From Stakelama pacifica (GTDB lineage Bacteria > Pseudomonadota > Alphaproteobacteria > Sphingomonadales > Sphingomonadaceae), in NCBI RefSeq assembly GCF_004361835.1, contig NZ_SNWD01000002.1:124001-188000 (forward strand): a stretch of 64,000 nt of DNA, in the 5' to 3' direction. Both the position numbers and the translations under genes were made by a program. Under the pieces are notes generated by a model that made no database searches, was not told where the DNA came from, and saw nothing but the letters and a program-made list of their open reading frames with translations. Shown in pieces: positions 33,940 to 42,395 of this stretch; positions within the stretch are counted from its first letter, which is position 1; each line of letters begins with the position of its first letter.

Positions 33940-35067
33940 ATGCCGGGAACTTCCCACTATGTCGCGCCACGATCGGCCATATTGCGCTGGATCGTGTCGA
34001 TCGATCCGAACCTTCCGCCCGATGTACGCACGCGACTTGGTGCGATGTTTCGGTCGTCGCCGAGATTTTTCGTTCTGGCCGCCGTCAATTCGATCGCCGT
34101 GCTGCTGGTCGCCTTTTATCGGATCGGCGATCCCGTCCTCCTGGCGCTTGTCGGGATGGAAGTCGCGCTTCTTGCCGCCCGACTGGGGGCATTGCGGGTC
34201 TGGTCGACGCGTACCGACCCGTTTTTTGTCGTCGGTCTGGCATGGGCCGCCAACCAGGCCGCCGCGATCATGGCGATCGTGCTGTCCCGCGACATTGCGA
34301 TGACCGTGATCGTGCTTGCGTCCAGCCTCGCCGGGATCGGCGGCATTATCGGGCGCAACTTCATGGCACCGCGCTATGCAATGGCGCAGGTGCTGATGAT
34401 CGATCTCAGTTTCAAGGCGAGTTTCGGATATCTGTTTCCGCAATTCCTTCCGCTGATCCTGTGTCAGGGCGGAATGTTCGTATTGCTGAACAAGGCCATG
34501 ATAAAGCAGCACCGCCGTGTCACGGTGCGCGCGATCATTGCGGAAATCGACAGCCGCAATCAGGCGTTTCACGATCCGCTTACCGGGTTGATGAACCGGC
34601 GCGGTTTCGAGGGGGCGTTCGAACGGATGACCGCCGGGGCGGCGCAGCCGGCTTTGTTGTACCTCGACCTTGACGGGTTCAAACAGGTCAACGACCGGTT
34701 CGGCCATCATATCGGCGACCTGTTGCTTCAGGAGGTGGGTCGGCGTCTGACGGCGGCGGCCGGTTCCGATGCCACGGTCTGCCGGCTGGGCGGCGACGAA
34801 TTTCTGGTGCTGGTCGAACAGGGTTCCCCCAGCACGCTGGGGCAGCTGAGCCAGCGGCTGATCGCGTCGATCGGAATGCCCTATACCATCGAACCGACCG
34901 TGCAGGTGGAGATCGGGGTGAGCATCGGTGTGGCACCGGGCTGCGCGGCGAAGGAACTGACCATGACCAGCCTCATGATCCTTGCCGATACGGCGCTATA
35001 TGCCGCCAAGGCCGCAGGAAAGTCGCAATATGTCGTCTATTCCGAACGGGACGGCAGCGAAAAATGA
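33940..35067 (+). CDS. diguanylate cyclase with multipass membrane sensor
   Basis: The 375-residue enzyme converts two GTP to cyclic di-GMP. The N-terminal half (about 35-190) has six or so hydrophobic segments, an uncharacterised sensor. The GGDEF domain starts around residue 208 (RNQAFHDPLTGLMNRRGFE), includes LYLDLDGFKQVNDRFGHHIGD and has an intact GGDEF motif at 284-288. The usual RxxD inhibitory I-site before it is absent (GSDA in that position), so feedback inhibition is unlikely. The start is supported by GGGAAAAGACGA before the ATG. No EAL domain is present. Confidence 0.88.
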   Translation: MPGTSHYVAPRSAILRWIVSIDPNLPPDVRTRLGAMFRSSPRFFVLAAVNSIAVLLVAFYRIGDPVLLALVGMEVALLAARLGALRVWSTRTDPFFVVGLAWAANQAAAIMAIVLSRDIAMTVIVLASSLAGIGGIIGRNFMAPRYAMAQVLMIDLSFKASFGYLFPQFLPLILCQGGMFVLLNKAMIKQHRRVTVRAIIAEIDSRNQAFHDPLTGLMNRRGFEGAFERMTAGAAQPALLYLDLDGFKQVNDRFGHHIGDLLLQEVGRRLTAAAGSDATVCRLGGDEFLVLVEQGSPSTLGQLSQRLIASIGMPYTIEPTVQVEIGVSIGVAPGCAAKELTMTSLMILADTALYAAKAAGKSQYVVYSERDGSEK

Positions 35068-35153
35068 CATCGACCGGCGGCGCGCGAGTGCGTTCGATCG
35101 GTGGGCCTGGGTGCGGGGGTAGCGGGCGAAAGGCTATGCTCACGACAGCGCCG

Positions 35154-37139
35154 CTACTGCGCCAGCTCCGGCCCAAGCGCCGCTTTCAGGTCGTCGAGCC
35201 ACGGTTCGTAGTTCCGCCACACGCCTACCCCCGACCGGTTGATCGGGCGGCGTACCTGTTCGGAGCTTGCGGTGCGGACCGCGCGGTCGGTTTTGTGGAA
35301 GTCGAGGCACGCCTGTTCGAACGGCAGGCCGAGATAGTCGAGCATCCGGCGAACCTGCCCTTCGAGATCGTCGAGCACGTCTTCATGGGCCACGCGCAGT
35401 ACCTTGCCCGGCAGGACGCGGTCCCAATGATCCATCAGGTCGACATAATCGCGGTAATAGCTGCCGATCTCGGTCAGGCCATAGGTGAATTCCTGCCCCT
35501 CGGCGAACAGCTGTTTGAAGCCCGAAAAGCAGCAATCCATCGGGTCGCGGCGCGCGTCGATGATCTTTGCATTGGGCAGGATCAGATGGATGAGGCCGAT
35601 GTGCCGAAAATTATTCGGCATCTTGTCGATGAAAAAGGGCGCGCCCTGCCGGTGGATGCGGGTGTTTTCGATGAAATCGCTGCCCATTTTGGCGAGCGCT
35701 TCCGGCGGCAGATCGGCGAGATTGGCGGGATATTCCCCCTCCCCCGCTGCACGCGCGCGGCCACGCAGGCGGTGCGCAAGGCTGAGAATATTGGGGAGTT
35801 CGAGCGTCCCGTCGATCTGACTGTGCGAGGCCAGTATCTGTTCGATCAGCGTCGATCCGGCGCGCGGCAGGCCGAGGATGAAAATGGGATCGGGGGCGGG
35901 ATCGCCGCTGCCTGCCTTTTCCGCGAAAAGCTCGGGCGTGCAAAACTCCGCCTGCAGCGCCAGTTCGCGCGACATCTTCTGCGCATCATAGCGCGACTGG
36001 CGACGTTTGAGGTCGTTGCCGTCCGCATAGAAGCGGAAGCTTTCGGCATAATCGCCGCGATCCTCATACGCCTTGCCCAGCGCGAAATTGAGATGCACCC
36101 GGTCCATGAACGCCAGATCGGGCCGCTCCACCAGCGCGCGCATCCGGTCGATCTCCGCATCCTCGAAGCGATAGGTTTTGAGGTTGGCGAGCGAATACCA
36201 TGCGTCGCCATGATCGGGCTTCGCCACGGTCGCCGCGCGATAGGAGGCGACGGCCTGTTTATGTTCGCCGCGCGTTTTGAGTGCATGCCCCTTCGACGTC
36301 AGCGTCGCGGGGTCGTGCGGCAGCTTTTCGAGCACCGCATCGAACAGGGCGAAGGCGCGGGTATAATCGCCGGTCTGCATTGCCTCGATCGCCAGTTGCG
36401 ACTGGAACAGCGGATTTTCGGGATCGCGCGCGTACAGCGCCTCCGCCTCGCGTAGCGCTTCGGCGAATTTCTGCCGCTTGCGCAGCACCTGAATCCAGTC
36501 GAGCCGCAGCTGGATATTGTCAGGCGCGAAGGTCACTGCGCTTTCGAGGAGAAAGTCGGCATCTTCCATTACGCCGAGCCGACTGCCGATATCGGCGAGC
36601 AGGCGCATTGCCTCGACATGGTGCGGATTGGCTTTGAGGAAGGCGCGGCACAGGCTTTCCCCCTTCAGCACGCGGCCTTCATGAATCATATTGGTGACGG
36701 CGAGCAGTTCGCGCGGCAGCGCGGCCAGCCGGTCGGCCTGTGCGCGCGCAGCCGCCGCCTCGGCCGGGCGACCTTTCGCGGCGAGCAATTCCGCCTGCCA
36801 GCGCCAGCTTGCATCGAGCGCGGGGTTGAGGCGACAGGCACGGGCATAATGGAGAATCGCGGCATCGGCATCGCCGGTATCGCGGGCAAGATGGCCCAGC
36901 TCCTGATAGGCGCGGCCATATTCGGGCGCTGCTTCGATCAGACGCGAAAGATATGCCAACGCTGCGTCATGCTGCCCGGCAAAGCGCGCCGCGACCGCAG
37001 CGACATAGAGAAGGTCGCGATCCCCGGGTGCATCGGCAAGTGCGTCATCGGCAAGCGCGAGCGCTTCGCCATGCCGCCCGCCCTGCAAGGCGCGCTGCGC
37101 CGCCTGCACTGCCGCAGCCGTATCGATCGTTTCTGGCAT
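35154..37139 (-). CDS. TPR-repeat sulfotransferase family protein
   Basis: The 661-residue protein joins about nine tetratricopeptide repeats (roughly residues 10-370, for example YAEHGRAYQELGHLARDTG-type helices) to a C-terminal sulfotransferase domain (about 415-640). The PAPS-binding 5'-loop is LPRAGSTLIEQIL (about 423), and the 3'-phosphate region is around DARRDPMDCCFSGFKQLF (about 530). It resembles protein (tyrosyl) sulfotransferases, which transfer sulfate from PAPS. The substrate is unknown. It follows a TonB receptor on the same strand, a pairing often seen in sphingomonads. It converges on the diguanylate cyclase. Confidence 0.85.
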   Translation of the reverse strand: MPETIDTAAAVQAAQRALQGGRHGEALALADDALADAPGDRDLLYVAAVAARFAGQHDAALAYLSRLIEAAPEYGRAYQELGHLARDTGDADAAILHYARACRLNPALDASWRWQAELLAAKGRPAEAAAARAQADRLAALPRELLAVTNMIHEGRVLKGESLCRAFLKANPHHVEAMRLLADIGSRLGVMEDADFLLESAVTFAPDNIQLRLDWIQVLRKRQKFAEALREAEALYARDPENPLFQSQLAIEAMQTGDYTRAFALFDAVLEKLPHDPATLTSKGHALKTRGEHKQAVASYRAATVAKPDHGDAWYSLANLKTYRFEDAEIDRMRALVERPDLAFMDRVHLNFALGKAYEDRGDYAESFRFYADGNDLKRRQSRYDAQKMSRELALQAEFCTPELFAEKAGSGDPAPDPIFILGLPRAGSTLIEQILASHSQIDGTLELPNILSLAHRLRGRARAAGEGEYPANLADLPPEALAKMGSDFIENTRIHRQGAPFFIDKMPNNFRHIGLIHLILPNAKIIDARRDPMDCCFSGFKQLFAEGQEFTYGLTEIGSYYRDYVDLMDHWDRVLPGKVLRVAHEDVLDDLEGQVRRMLDYLGLPFEQACLDFHKTDRAVRTASSEQVRRPINRSGVGVWRNYEPWLDDLKAALGPELAQ

Positions 37140-37260
37140 TACGCCCTTTCCGTGCCCTGATATCAACCGGCGTTGATCCAAACCTATTATACGAACGTCA
37201 AGCAATCCAGCGCGCTACACCGCCCGCAGCCTTGCATCACGCCGCTCTGCGCAACCATAA

Positions 37261-37388
37261 TAGCATCACACGCCACCGGCCCCGGCCTGCGCCGGGGCGA
37301 CGAGTGTGGAAAATCGCGGTGCATACAAGCTGCTGACACCATTGCGTCGGCCCGGCACAGGCCGGGGCCGTGGCGGTCTGCCACCACA
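37261..37388. repeat. composite inverted repeat, family B copy 1
   Basis: Two near-perfect 25-base GC-rich arms (37277-37301 and 37346-37370) face each other around a 44-base core beginning GAGTGTGGAAAATCGCGG and including TGCATACAAGC. A related element lies at 50741-50860, where the outer flanks keep this orientation but the core is reversed. Confidence 0.7.
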
Positions 37389-37397
37389 GAACCCGCC

Positions 37398-37483
37398 GTT
37401 GCGAGAAACGAAGCGGCGTGGCGATCCGGCGATACGCACGTCGCCTCTGGATTGCCGCGCCCCTTCGGGGCTCGCAATGACGA
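37398..37483. repeat. dispersed intergenic repeat, family A copy 2
   Basis: It carries GTTGCGAGAAACGAAGCGG, then CTCTGGATTGCCGCGCCCC and ends GGCTCGCAATGACGA. The left end is partly degenerate compared with the other copies. It lies immediately downstream of the composite repeat, upstream of the TPR-sulfotransferase gene. Confidence 0.65.
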
Positions 37484-37527
37484 TGATGCGATGGGTTCGG
37501 ACCAATACAACTGATCTTATTGCCGAA

Positions 37528-37558
37528 CGGCGGGCAAGACCCGAAGGTCCGCCCGCCG
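37528..37558 (-). terminator. hairpin after the second TonB receptor
   Basis: CGGCGGGC and GCCCGCCG pair as an 8-bp stem with an inner GAC/GTC helix around CCGAAG. It lies about 50 bases past the receptor stop on the minus strand and probably ends that transcript, although no long T-run follows. Confidence 0.45.
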
Positions 37559-37606
37559 CCGGATCAATAGGTGCGGCGCACAACCGGCACGCCGCATTCG
37601 CTTGCA

Positions 37607-40273
37607 TCAATTATACGTGTACCCGACGCGCAGGCCCACCGTAAGCGGGCGGTTGATCATCACGCGCGGCCGGTCGAAGTTGAAGTTGCCGGAAATTTCG
37701 GCGCGTTCGTCGGAGAGATTTTCCCCGAACACTTCGACGGACCACTGATCCTTCTGCACACCAGCGGTGAGGCTGAAGGTCGTGTAGCTGTCGAGCCGCA
37801 GCTTGTTGATGTCGATGATGTCGGTGTATTTCGACGCCGAATGCACCATCTGCGGCATCACATGCGCAGTCATGCCATTCGCCATATCCCATTCGTAGCG
37901 AATCCGGATATTGCCCTGAAAATCAGGTGCGAAGGCAAGCGGCGAGCCTTCCTGCACATCGTCGGTCGGGGTCAGAACCTCGGTAATCTCGGTATCGAGG
38001 AACGAGAACGCCCCTGCCAGCGTCAGGCCCGGCACCGAATAGGGTGCGAAGGTGAATTCGCCCTCTACGCCCTTGATCTCTGCATTCGCCGCATTGTCCG
38101 AGAAGAACAGATTGGTGATGCTGGGATCGAAGATGCCGGTCTGAAGCTTGCTGACATCGACATAGAATGCGCTGCCGTTGAAGCGAAGCTGACGATCGAA
38201 CAGCTGCGTCTTCCACCCGAATTCGTAATTCTTCACCTCATCGGTGTCGAGCGCATAGGGCACGGTATAGTTGCCGGGGCCCTGCGCGCCGCCCGGACGG
38301 TTGAGCAGGCCGGGACGGAAGCCTTCCGAATAGGTGGCGTAGAAGAGCAGGTCGCGCGTCGGCGTATAGGTCAGCGTGCCCTTGAAGATCGTGCCTTCGC
38401 TCTTTGCCTTGTCCGGATTGCCGTCGGGATTGTCGGGTCCGTATTTCAGCGACAGATTGGTACCGCCACAGCCCGGAATATTGGTCTGCTCATCAACCGG
38501 CACGCCCACATTTGCGCCGAAGATCGGCGAATTGAGCTTACAGAAGGACGAGGTTGCGGCGCCTTCCAGATCGACCTGGACGTTGTAATAGCGCGCGCCG
38601 CCGGTGATCGTCAGCACATCGGGGATGATGTCGAACGATGCTTCGCCGAAGATGCCAAACTGCTCATCGGTACGCTTCACATCGTTGCGGAAGCCGACAT
38701 TGGCGGGCAGCGGGCCGGGATCGCCGTAATAGCCGGGAAAGGCATTGCCGGTCGTGCCCGTCACCGCAGTATTGGTGAACGGATAGATGTCCGAAAAGCC
38801 GCGCGTTACGCCGTCATTCCCGCGAACCCGCTCATCGGCATAATAATAATCGTTCAGCTCTTTGAGCACGGTGTTCGAATAGAAACCGCCGCCGGTGAAG
38901 CGGATACGCTCCTGCTGCGGCGTGCTGAAGCGCAGTTCCTGCGTGAACACGGTGGTGTCGCTGTCCGACTTCACCGCCAGATTGGGAGCATAGCAGGTCG
39001 GATCGGCGGGCGCGTTGGCAACCGTGTCGGGATAGGCGACCGCCGTGTCGCACATATAATAAGGGATATACTGACCGACGAACAGATAGTCGGAATAGCC
39101 GACATTCTGATGCGTTTCGCGGTCGGTATAGGCGCCCGTATAGACGATATCGAGCGCGGCGAGGCGACCCTCCACCGTCCATGCGGTGTTGGAGAAATCG
39201 TCGCTCATATTGTCGGGCGAATAGCGCTGGATCGACGGGTCATCGAGGCCGAGTTCGGGATCGGCGAAGAACACGCCGTCGGTGTCGAGACCCTGACGCA
39301 TATGCGCGACCGTCACGTTCCAGTCGGGCGTAAATTCATAGCGCGCCGAGGCACGGAAGCCCGAATATTGCGCGGTGTTGAAATCATCCTCGACCAGACG
39401 GGCATTGTCCGCATTCTGGAAGGTGACATTGTTGTCGATATAGTCGAGCGAAGCCGCGTCCGACTGGACGCCCTTGCGGCGCTCGCTGACCGGAACGCCG
39501 TTATAACGGACGGTGCCTTCGGGACGGAACCGCGCGCTGTCGCGCATCGAGCGCGTGCCATGGACATTGTCGATATAGCCGCCCTGATGGTCGAGAAAGA
39601 CCACGCCGCGCACCGCCAGCTTGTCGGTGACGGGGACGTTCAGCATCATCTCCGCCTTGTAGCTCTGATCGCCGCCCTTGGTGAACGACGTCTCGCCCTT
39701 GGCATAGGCTTCGAAGCGCTGCACCGGCTTGTTGGTGATCATGCGGACCACGCCTGCCTGCGAACTGGCGCCGAACAGCGTGCCCTGCGGCCCCGAAAGC
39801 ACCTCGATCCGCTCAAGATCGGCGGCATAGACGTCGAGGTTGCGGCCCGGCTGGGTCAGCGGCTGTTCGTCGAGATAGAAAGCGACATTGGGCGCGAGCC
39901 CCGCGACGCCCGCCGTGGTCAGGTTCGGCGTGGTCGAGGCAAGACCGCGAATATAGATGGTGTTCTGCCCCGGCCCGCCGCCACCGGCGGTGACGTTGGG
40001 AAGCTGAGTCAGATAATCGTCGAAGGTCGAAACGCCGAGCTGGGTCAGCTCTTCCGCGCCGATCGCCTGAACCGAAACAGGAACGTCCTGAAGATTTTCG
40101 TTCTGCTTGGTCGCGGTGACGACGATGTCCTTCACCCCGCCCGTGCGCGGCTTTTTGGGAGTCTGCGCGCTCCGGGTCGTGGTGGTGGTCGTGGTTGTCG
40201 TCTGCGCCATCGCAGGCACGGCGAAGCAAGTGACGAGGGCGCCCAAAGACGCGCCGGTCAGAAACCTGGTCAT
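37607..40273 (-). CDS. TonB-dependent receptor 2
   Basis: The 888-residue outer-membrane receptor has a signal peptide ending VPAMA (residue 23), a run of nine threonines (25-33), a TonB-box region KDIVVTATKQNENLQDVP (about 48-65), a plug (about 65-175, with NTIYIRGLAST and ERIEVLSGPQGTLFGASSQAG) and a long barrel ending in VGLRVGYTYN. The N-terminus is supported by AAGGGGAAC just before the ATG. The next gene on the same strand is the TPR-sulfotransferase, 467 bases on. On the other side it is divergent from an MHS-type transporter. No ligand can be read from the sequence. Confidence 0.93.
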   Translation of the reverse strand: MTRFLTGASLGALVTCFAVPAMAQTTTTTTTTTRSAQTPKKPRTGGVKDIVVTATKQNENLQDVPVSVQAIGAEELTQLGVSTFDDYLTQLPNVTAGGGGPGQNTIYIRGLASTTPNLTTAGVAGLAPNVAFYLDEQPLTQPGRNLDVYAADLERIEVLSGPQGTLFGASSQAGVVRMITNKPVQRFEAYAKGETSFTKGGDQSYKAEMMLNVPVTDKLAVRGVVFLDHQGGYIDNVHGTRSMRDSARFRPEGTVRYNGVPVSERRKGVQSDAASLDYIDNNVTFQNADNARLVEDDFNTAQYSGFRASARYEFTPDWNVTVAHMRQGLDTDGVFFADPELGLDDPSIQRYSPDNMSDDFSNTAWTVEGRLAALDIVYTGAYTDRETHQNVGYSDYLFVGQYIPYYMCDTAVAYPDTVANAPADPTCYAPNLAVKSDSDTTVFTQELRFSTPQQERIRFTGGGFYSNTVLKELNDYYYADERVRGNDGVTRGFSDIYPFTNTAVTGTTGNAFPGYYGDPGPLPANVGFRNDVKRTDEQFGIFGEASFDIIPDVLTITGGARYYNVQVDLEGAATSSFCKLNSPIFGANVGVPVDEQTNIPGCGGTNLSLKYGPDNPDGNPDKAKSEGTIFKGTLTYTPTRDLLFYATYSEGFRPGLLNRPGGAQGPGNYTVPYALDTDEVKNYEFGWKTQLFDRQLRFNGSAFYVDVSKLQTGIFDPSITNLFFSDNAANAEIKGVEGEFTFAPYSVPGLTLAGAFSFLDTEITEVLTPTDDVQEGSPLAFAPDFQGNIRIRYEWDMANGMTAHVMPQMVHSASKYTDIIDINKLRLDSYTTFSLTAGVQKDQWSVEVFGENLSDERAEISGNFNFDRPRVMINRPLTVGLRVGYTYN

Positions 40274-40729
40274 GTTGTTCCCCTTATTGGGTTATCTTCT
40301 TGGGCTTTACGGCGCGCGAAACGCGCACGCGCAAAGTCATCGGATAGTTCTATCCGCGCATCGGCAAATATGGGCGCCAGACGTGCCCGGAATTTTCAAG
40401 ATTACGCGGAACGTGGCGGCGACCTAGCAAAGCGCGGCGAGGCTTGTAACCGCCGCGATGCACAATTACCGAACTCTGCAATATTGCGTGGCATTTTTGC
40501 AACATATGAGCAAAGCGCAGAAATCAGCCGGAATGGCTTCGCCTGAACCGGTTCCAATGCTGCAAACCCTGCGCATTGCAGCGCGATATAGCCTGCACGT
40601 TCGCGTGCTTTTCTGCCTTCGCTGCAACGGATATTTTACCTGGCGAAATGCGCTCGATTGCACCGCTTGCGCACGGGCGTTGCATGGATGCACACTCCGC
40701 CGACAAATGAGAAAAAAGAGGAGCGGTGG
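40274..40729. other. divergent promoter region between TonB receptor 2 and the MHS transporter
   Basis: This 456-base stretch has no credible gene. It holds several TGCAA/TTGCA words, including GCAATATTGC (a perfect 10-bp palindrome near 40481), TTTTTGCAAC and GCGCATTGCAGCGC. Together they suggest one or more regulator sites serving both divergent genes, but I cannot name the protein. The SD motif GAGGAG at its right end belongs to the transporter. Confidence 0.4.
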
Positions 40730-42064
40730 ATGGAGCATGAGGAGAAAGGCGACCTGCCGATGCTGCGCCGCGTGGTGGCGGCGTCGATGGCGGGCACGGT
40801 GGTCGAATGGTACGAATTCTTCCTCTACGGCACCGCCGCCACATTGGTGTTCGGGCGGCTGTTCTTTCCCGACAGCGGCAATGATCTGGACGGCATCATT
40901 GCGGCGTTCGGTACCTATGCCGTCGGCTTTCTAGCGCGTCCGCTGGGCGGGGTGATATTCGGCCATGTCGGCGACCGGATGGGGCGCAAATCGCTGCTGC
41001 AATTCAGTCTGGTGCTGATCGGCCTGTCGACATTCCTGATGGGCTGCCTGCCGACCTTCGGCGCGATCGGCTATTGGGCACCGGTCCTGCTGGTGCTGCT
41101 GCGCTTTCTGCAGGGATTCGCGCTGGGCGGCGAATGGGGCGGCGCGGTGCTGCTGGTGACCGAGCACAGCCCCAACCGCTCCCGCGCATTCTGGGGAAGC
41201 TGGCCGCAGGCGGGCGTGCCGGTCGGCAATCTGCTCGCCACCGTCGTGCTGATGGTGCTGTCGGCGTCGCTTTCGTCGCAGGCGTTCGACGCATGGGGTT
41301 GGCGCGTCGGGTTCTGGCTGTCCGCCGTTATCGTGCTGATCGGCTATTATATCCGCACCAAGGTCAGCGATTCACCCGTCTTCGAAGCGGCAAAGCGCGA
41401 GACGCAGGCGGAGGAAGCCGCCGGATATGGCATCGCCGAAGTATTTCGCCGCTATCCGCGCGGCGTATTCACCGCGATGGCGATGCGGTTCGGCGAGAAC
41501 ATCCTCTATTACATGGTCGTGATCTTCTCGATCACCTATCTCGACCATGAAGGGATTTCGACGACCCGCATCCTCGCGCTGCTGTTCGTTGCGCATATCG
41601 CGCAGGCAATTGCGATACCGCTGATCGGCGGGCTTGCCGATCGTGCGGGACGTCGCCCGGTCTATATTGCCGGGGCCGCCGCAATGATGGTGTGGCCGTT
41701 CCTCGCCTTTCCGATGTTCGATACCGGCGCGACCATGGTGATCCTTGCCGCGATCGTGCTGGGCCTGATCGTCCATTCGCTGATGTATGCGGCGCAGCCC
41801 GCGATCATGGCAGAGATGTTTCCGACGCGAATGCGCTATTCAGGCGTGTCGATCGGCTATCAGGCGACCGCACTGGTCGCGGGAAGCTGGGCCCCGCTGA
41901 TCGCGACGACGTTGCTGCGCGAGTATGAAAGCTGGGTGCCAATTGCGCTGTATGTGCTGGGATCGGGGGCAGTCAGCCTGATCGGCGCGCTGTTCCTGAA
42001 AGAGACGAAGGGCATTTCGCTGCGCGCGCTGGATGAAGCGGATCTGGAGATGGTGCGGGGGTGA
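40730..42064 (+). CDS. MFS transporter, metabolite:H+ symporter (MHS) type
   Basis: The 444-residue transporter has twelve membrane segments. MAGTVVEWYEFFLYGTAATLVFG (about 21-43), FGHVGDRMGRKSLL, LQGFALGGEWGGAVLLVTEHSP and the SWPQAGVPVGNLLA region are characteristic of the MHS family (ProP, KgtP, ShiA relatives), which import organic acids or osmolytes with protons. The acidic start MEHEEKGDLPM is preceded by GAGGAG. An in-frame TTG and ATG upstream are less likely. It is divergent from TonB receptor 2. Confidence 0.88.
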   Translation: MEHEEKGDLPMLRRVVAASMAGTVVEWYEFFLYGTAATLVFGRLFFPDSGNDLDGIIAAFGTYAVGFLARPLGGVIFGHVGDRMGRKSLLQFSLVLIGLSTFLMGCLPTFGAIGYWAPVLLVLLRFLQGFALGGEWGGAVLLVTEHSPNRSRAFWGSWPQAGVPVGNLLATVVLMVLSASLSSQAFDAWGWRVGFWLSAVIVLIGYYIRTKVSDSPVFEAAKRETQAEEAAGYGIAEVFRRYPRGVFTAMAMRFGENILYYMVVIFSITYLDHEGISTTRILALLFVAHIAQAIAIPLIGGLADRAGRRPVYIAGAAAMMVWPFLAFPMFDTGATMVILAAIVLGLIVHSLMYAAQPAIMAEMFPTRMRYSGVSIGYQATALVAGSWAPLIATTLLREYESWVPIALYVLGSGAVSLIGALFLKETKGISLRALDEADLEMVRG

Positions 42065-42096
42065 GGCGGAAGAGCGGGGCGGTATCGAATTGCTCA

Positions 42097-42194
42097 CCCC
42101 TCCCCTTCAGGGGAGGGGGCGGGGGTGGGGGATGCGCGGTCGTGATCTTCGTCGCGACGCCCCACCCCAACCCCTCCCCTGAAGGGGAGGGGCT
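42097..42194. repeat. G/C-rich long inverted repeat
   Basis: CCCCTCCCCTTCAGGGGAGG in the left arm and its near complement in the right arm (CCTCCCCTGAAGGGGAGGGG) make an inverted pair separated by about 30 bases. Each arm also folds on itself. It lies between the MHS transporter and the convergent RhlE gene, and may serve as a bidirectional terminator as well as a repeat. Confidence 0.55.
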
Positions 42195-42234
42195 TGCGTA
42201 AAGCGACGCCGCGTCATCACGCTCTTGCCGGCTG

Positions 42235-42330
42235 TCATGCCGGGTCCGTCCCGGCATCCACCTTGCCACGCCCCCTCACCCCGTTTTCATTGCCGCGCCG
42301 TGGACCCCGGCACGGAGGCCGGGGTGACGG
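42235..42330. repeat. palindromic repeat pair (CCGGGTCCGTCCCGG type)
   Basis: ATGCCGGGTCCGTCCCGGCAT and, 40 bases on, GTGGACCCCGGCACGGAGGCCGGGGTGACGG form two short hairpins in opposite orientation. It is non-coding, in the same gap as the previous repeat, close to the RhlE stop. Confidence 0.5.
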
Positions 42331-42395
42331 TGTATGAGCAACACGCCGAGTTGCTTCGCTGGCGCTGGCCATGACGGTGAGCGTCGGAAGCGGGT

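Noticed and set aside
35064..36455. A 463-codon plus-strand frame opposite the TPR-sulfotransferase
   Set aside because: Antisense of a gene with clear TPR and PAPS-binding motifs; no own family signature.
37140..37606. Possible insertion sequence in the repeat-rich gap
   Set aside because: No transposase frame or target-site duplication is visible; the content is two short palindromic repeats and a hairpin.
37571..40546. A 991-codon open frame on the plus strand opposite the second TonB receptor
   Set aside because: It is the antisense of a well-supported receptor gene with signal peptide, TonB box and barrel. The long frame is explained by high GC codon bias, and its translation shows no family motif.
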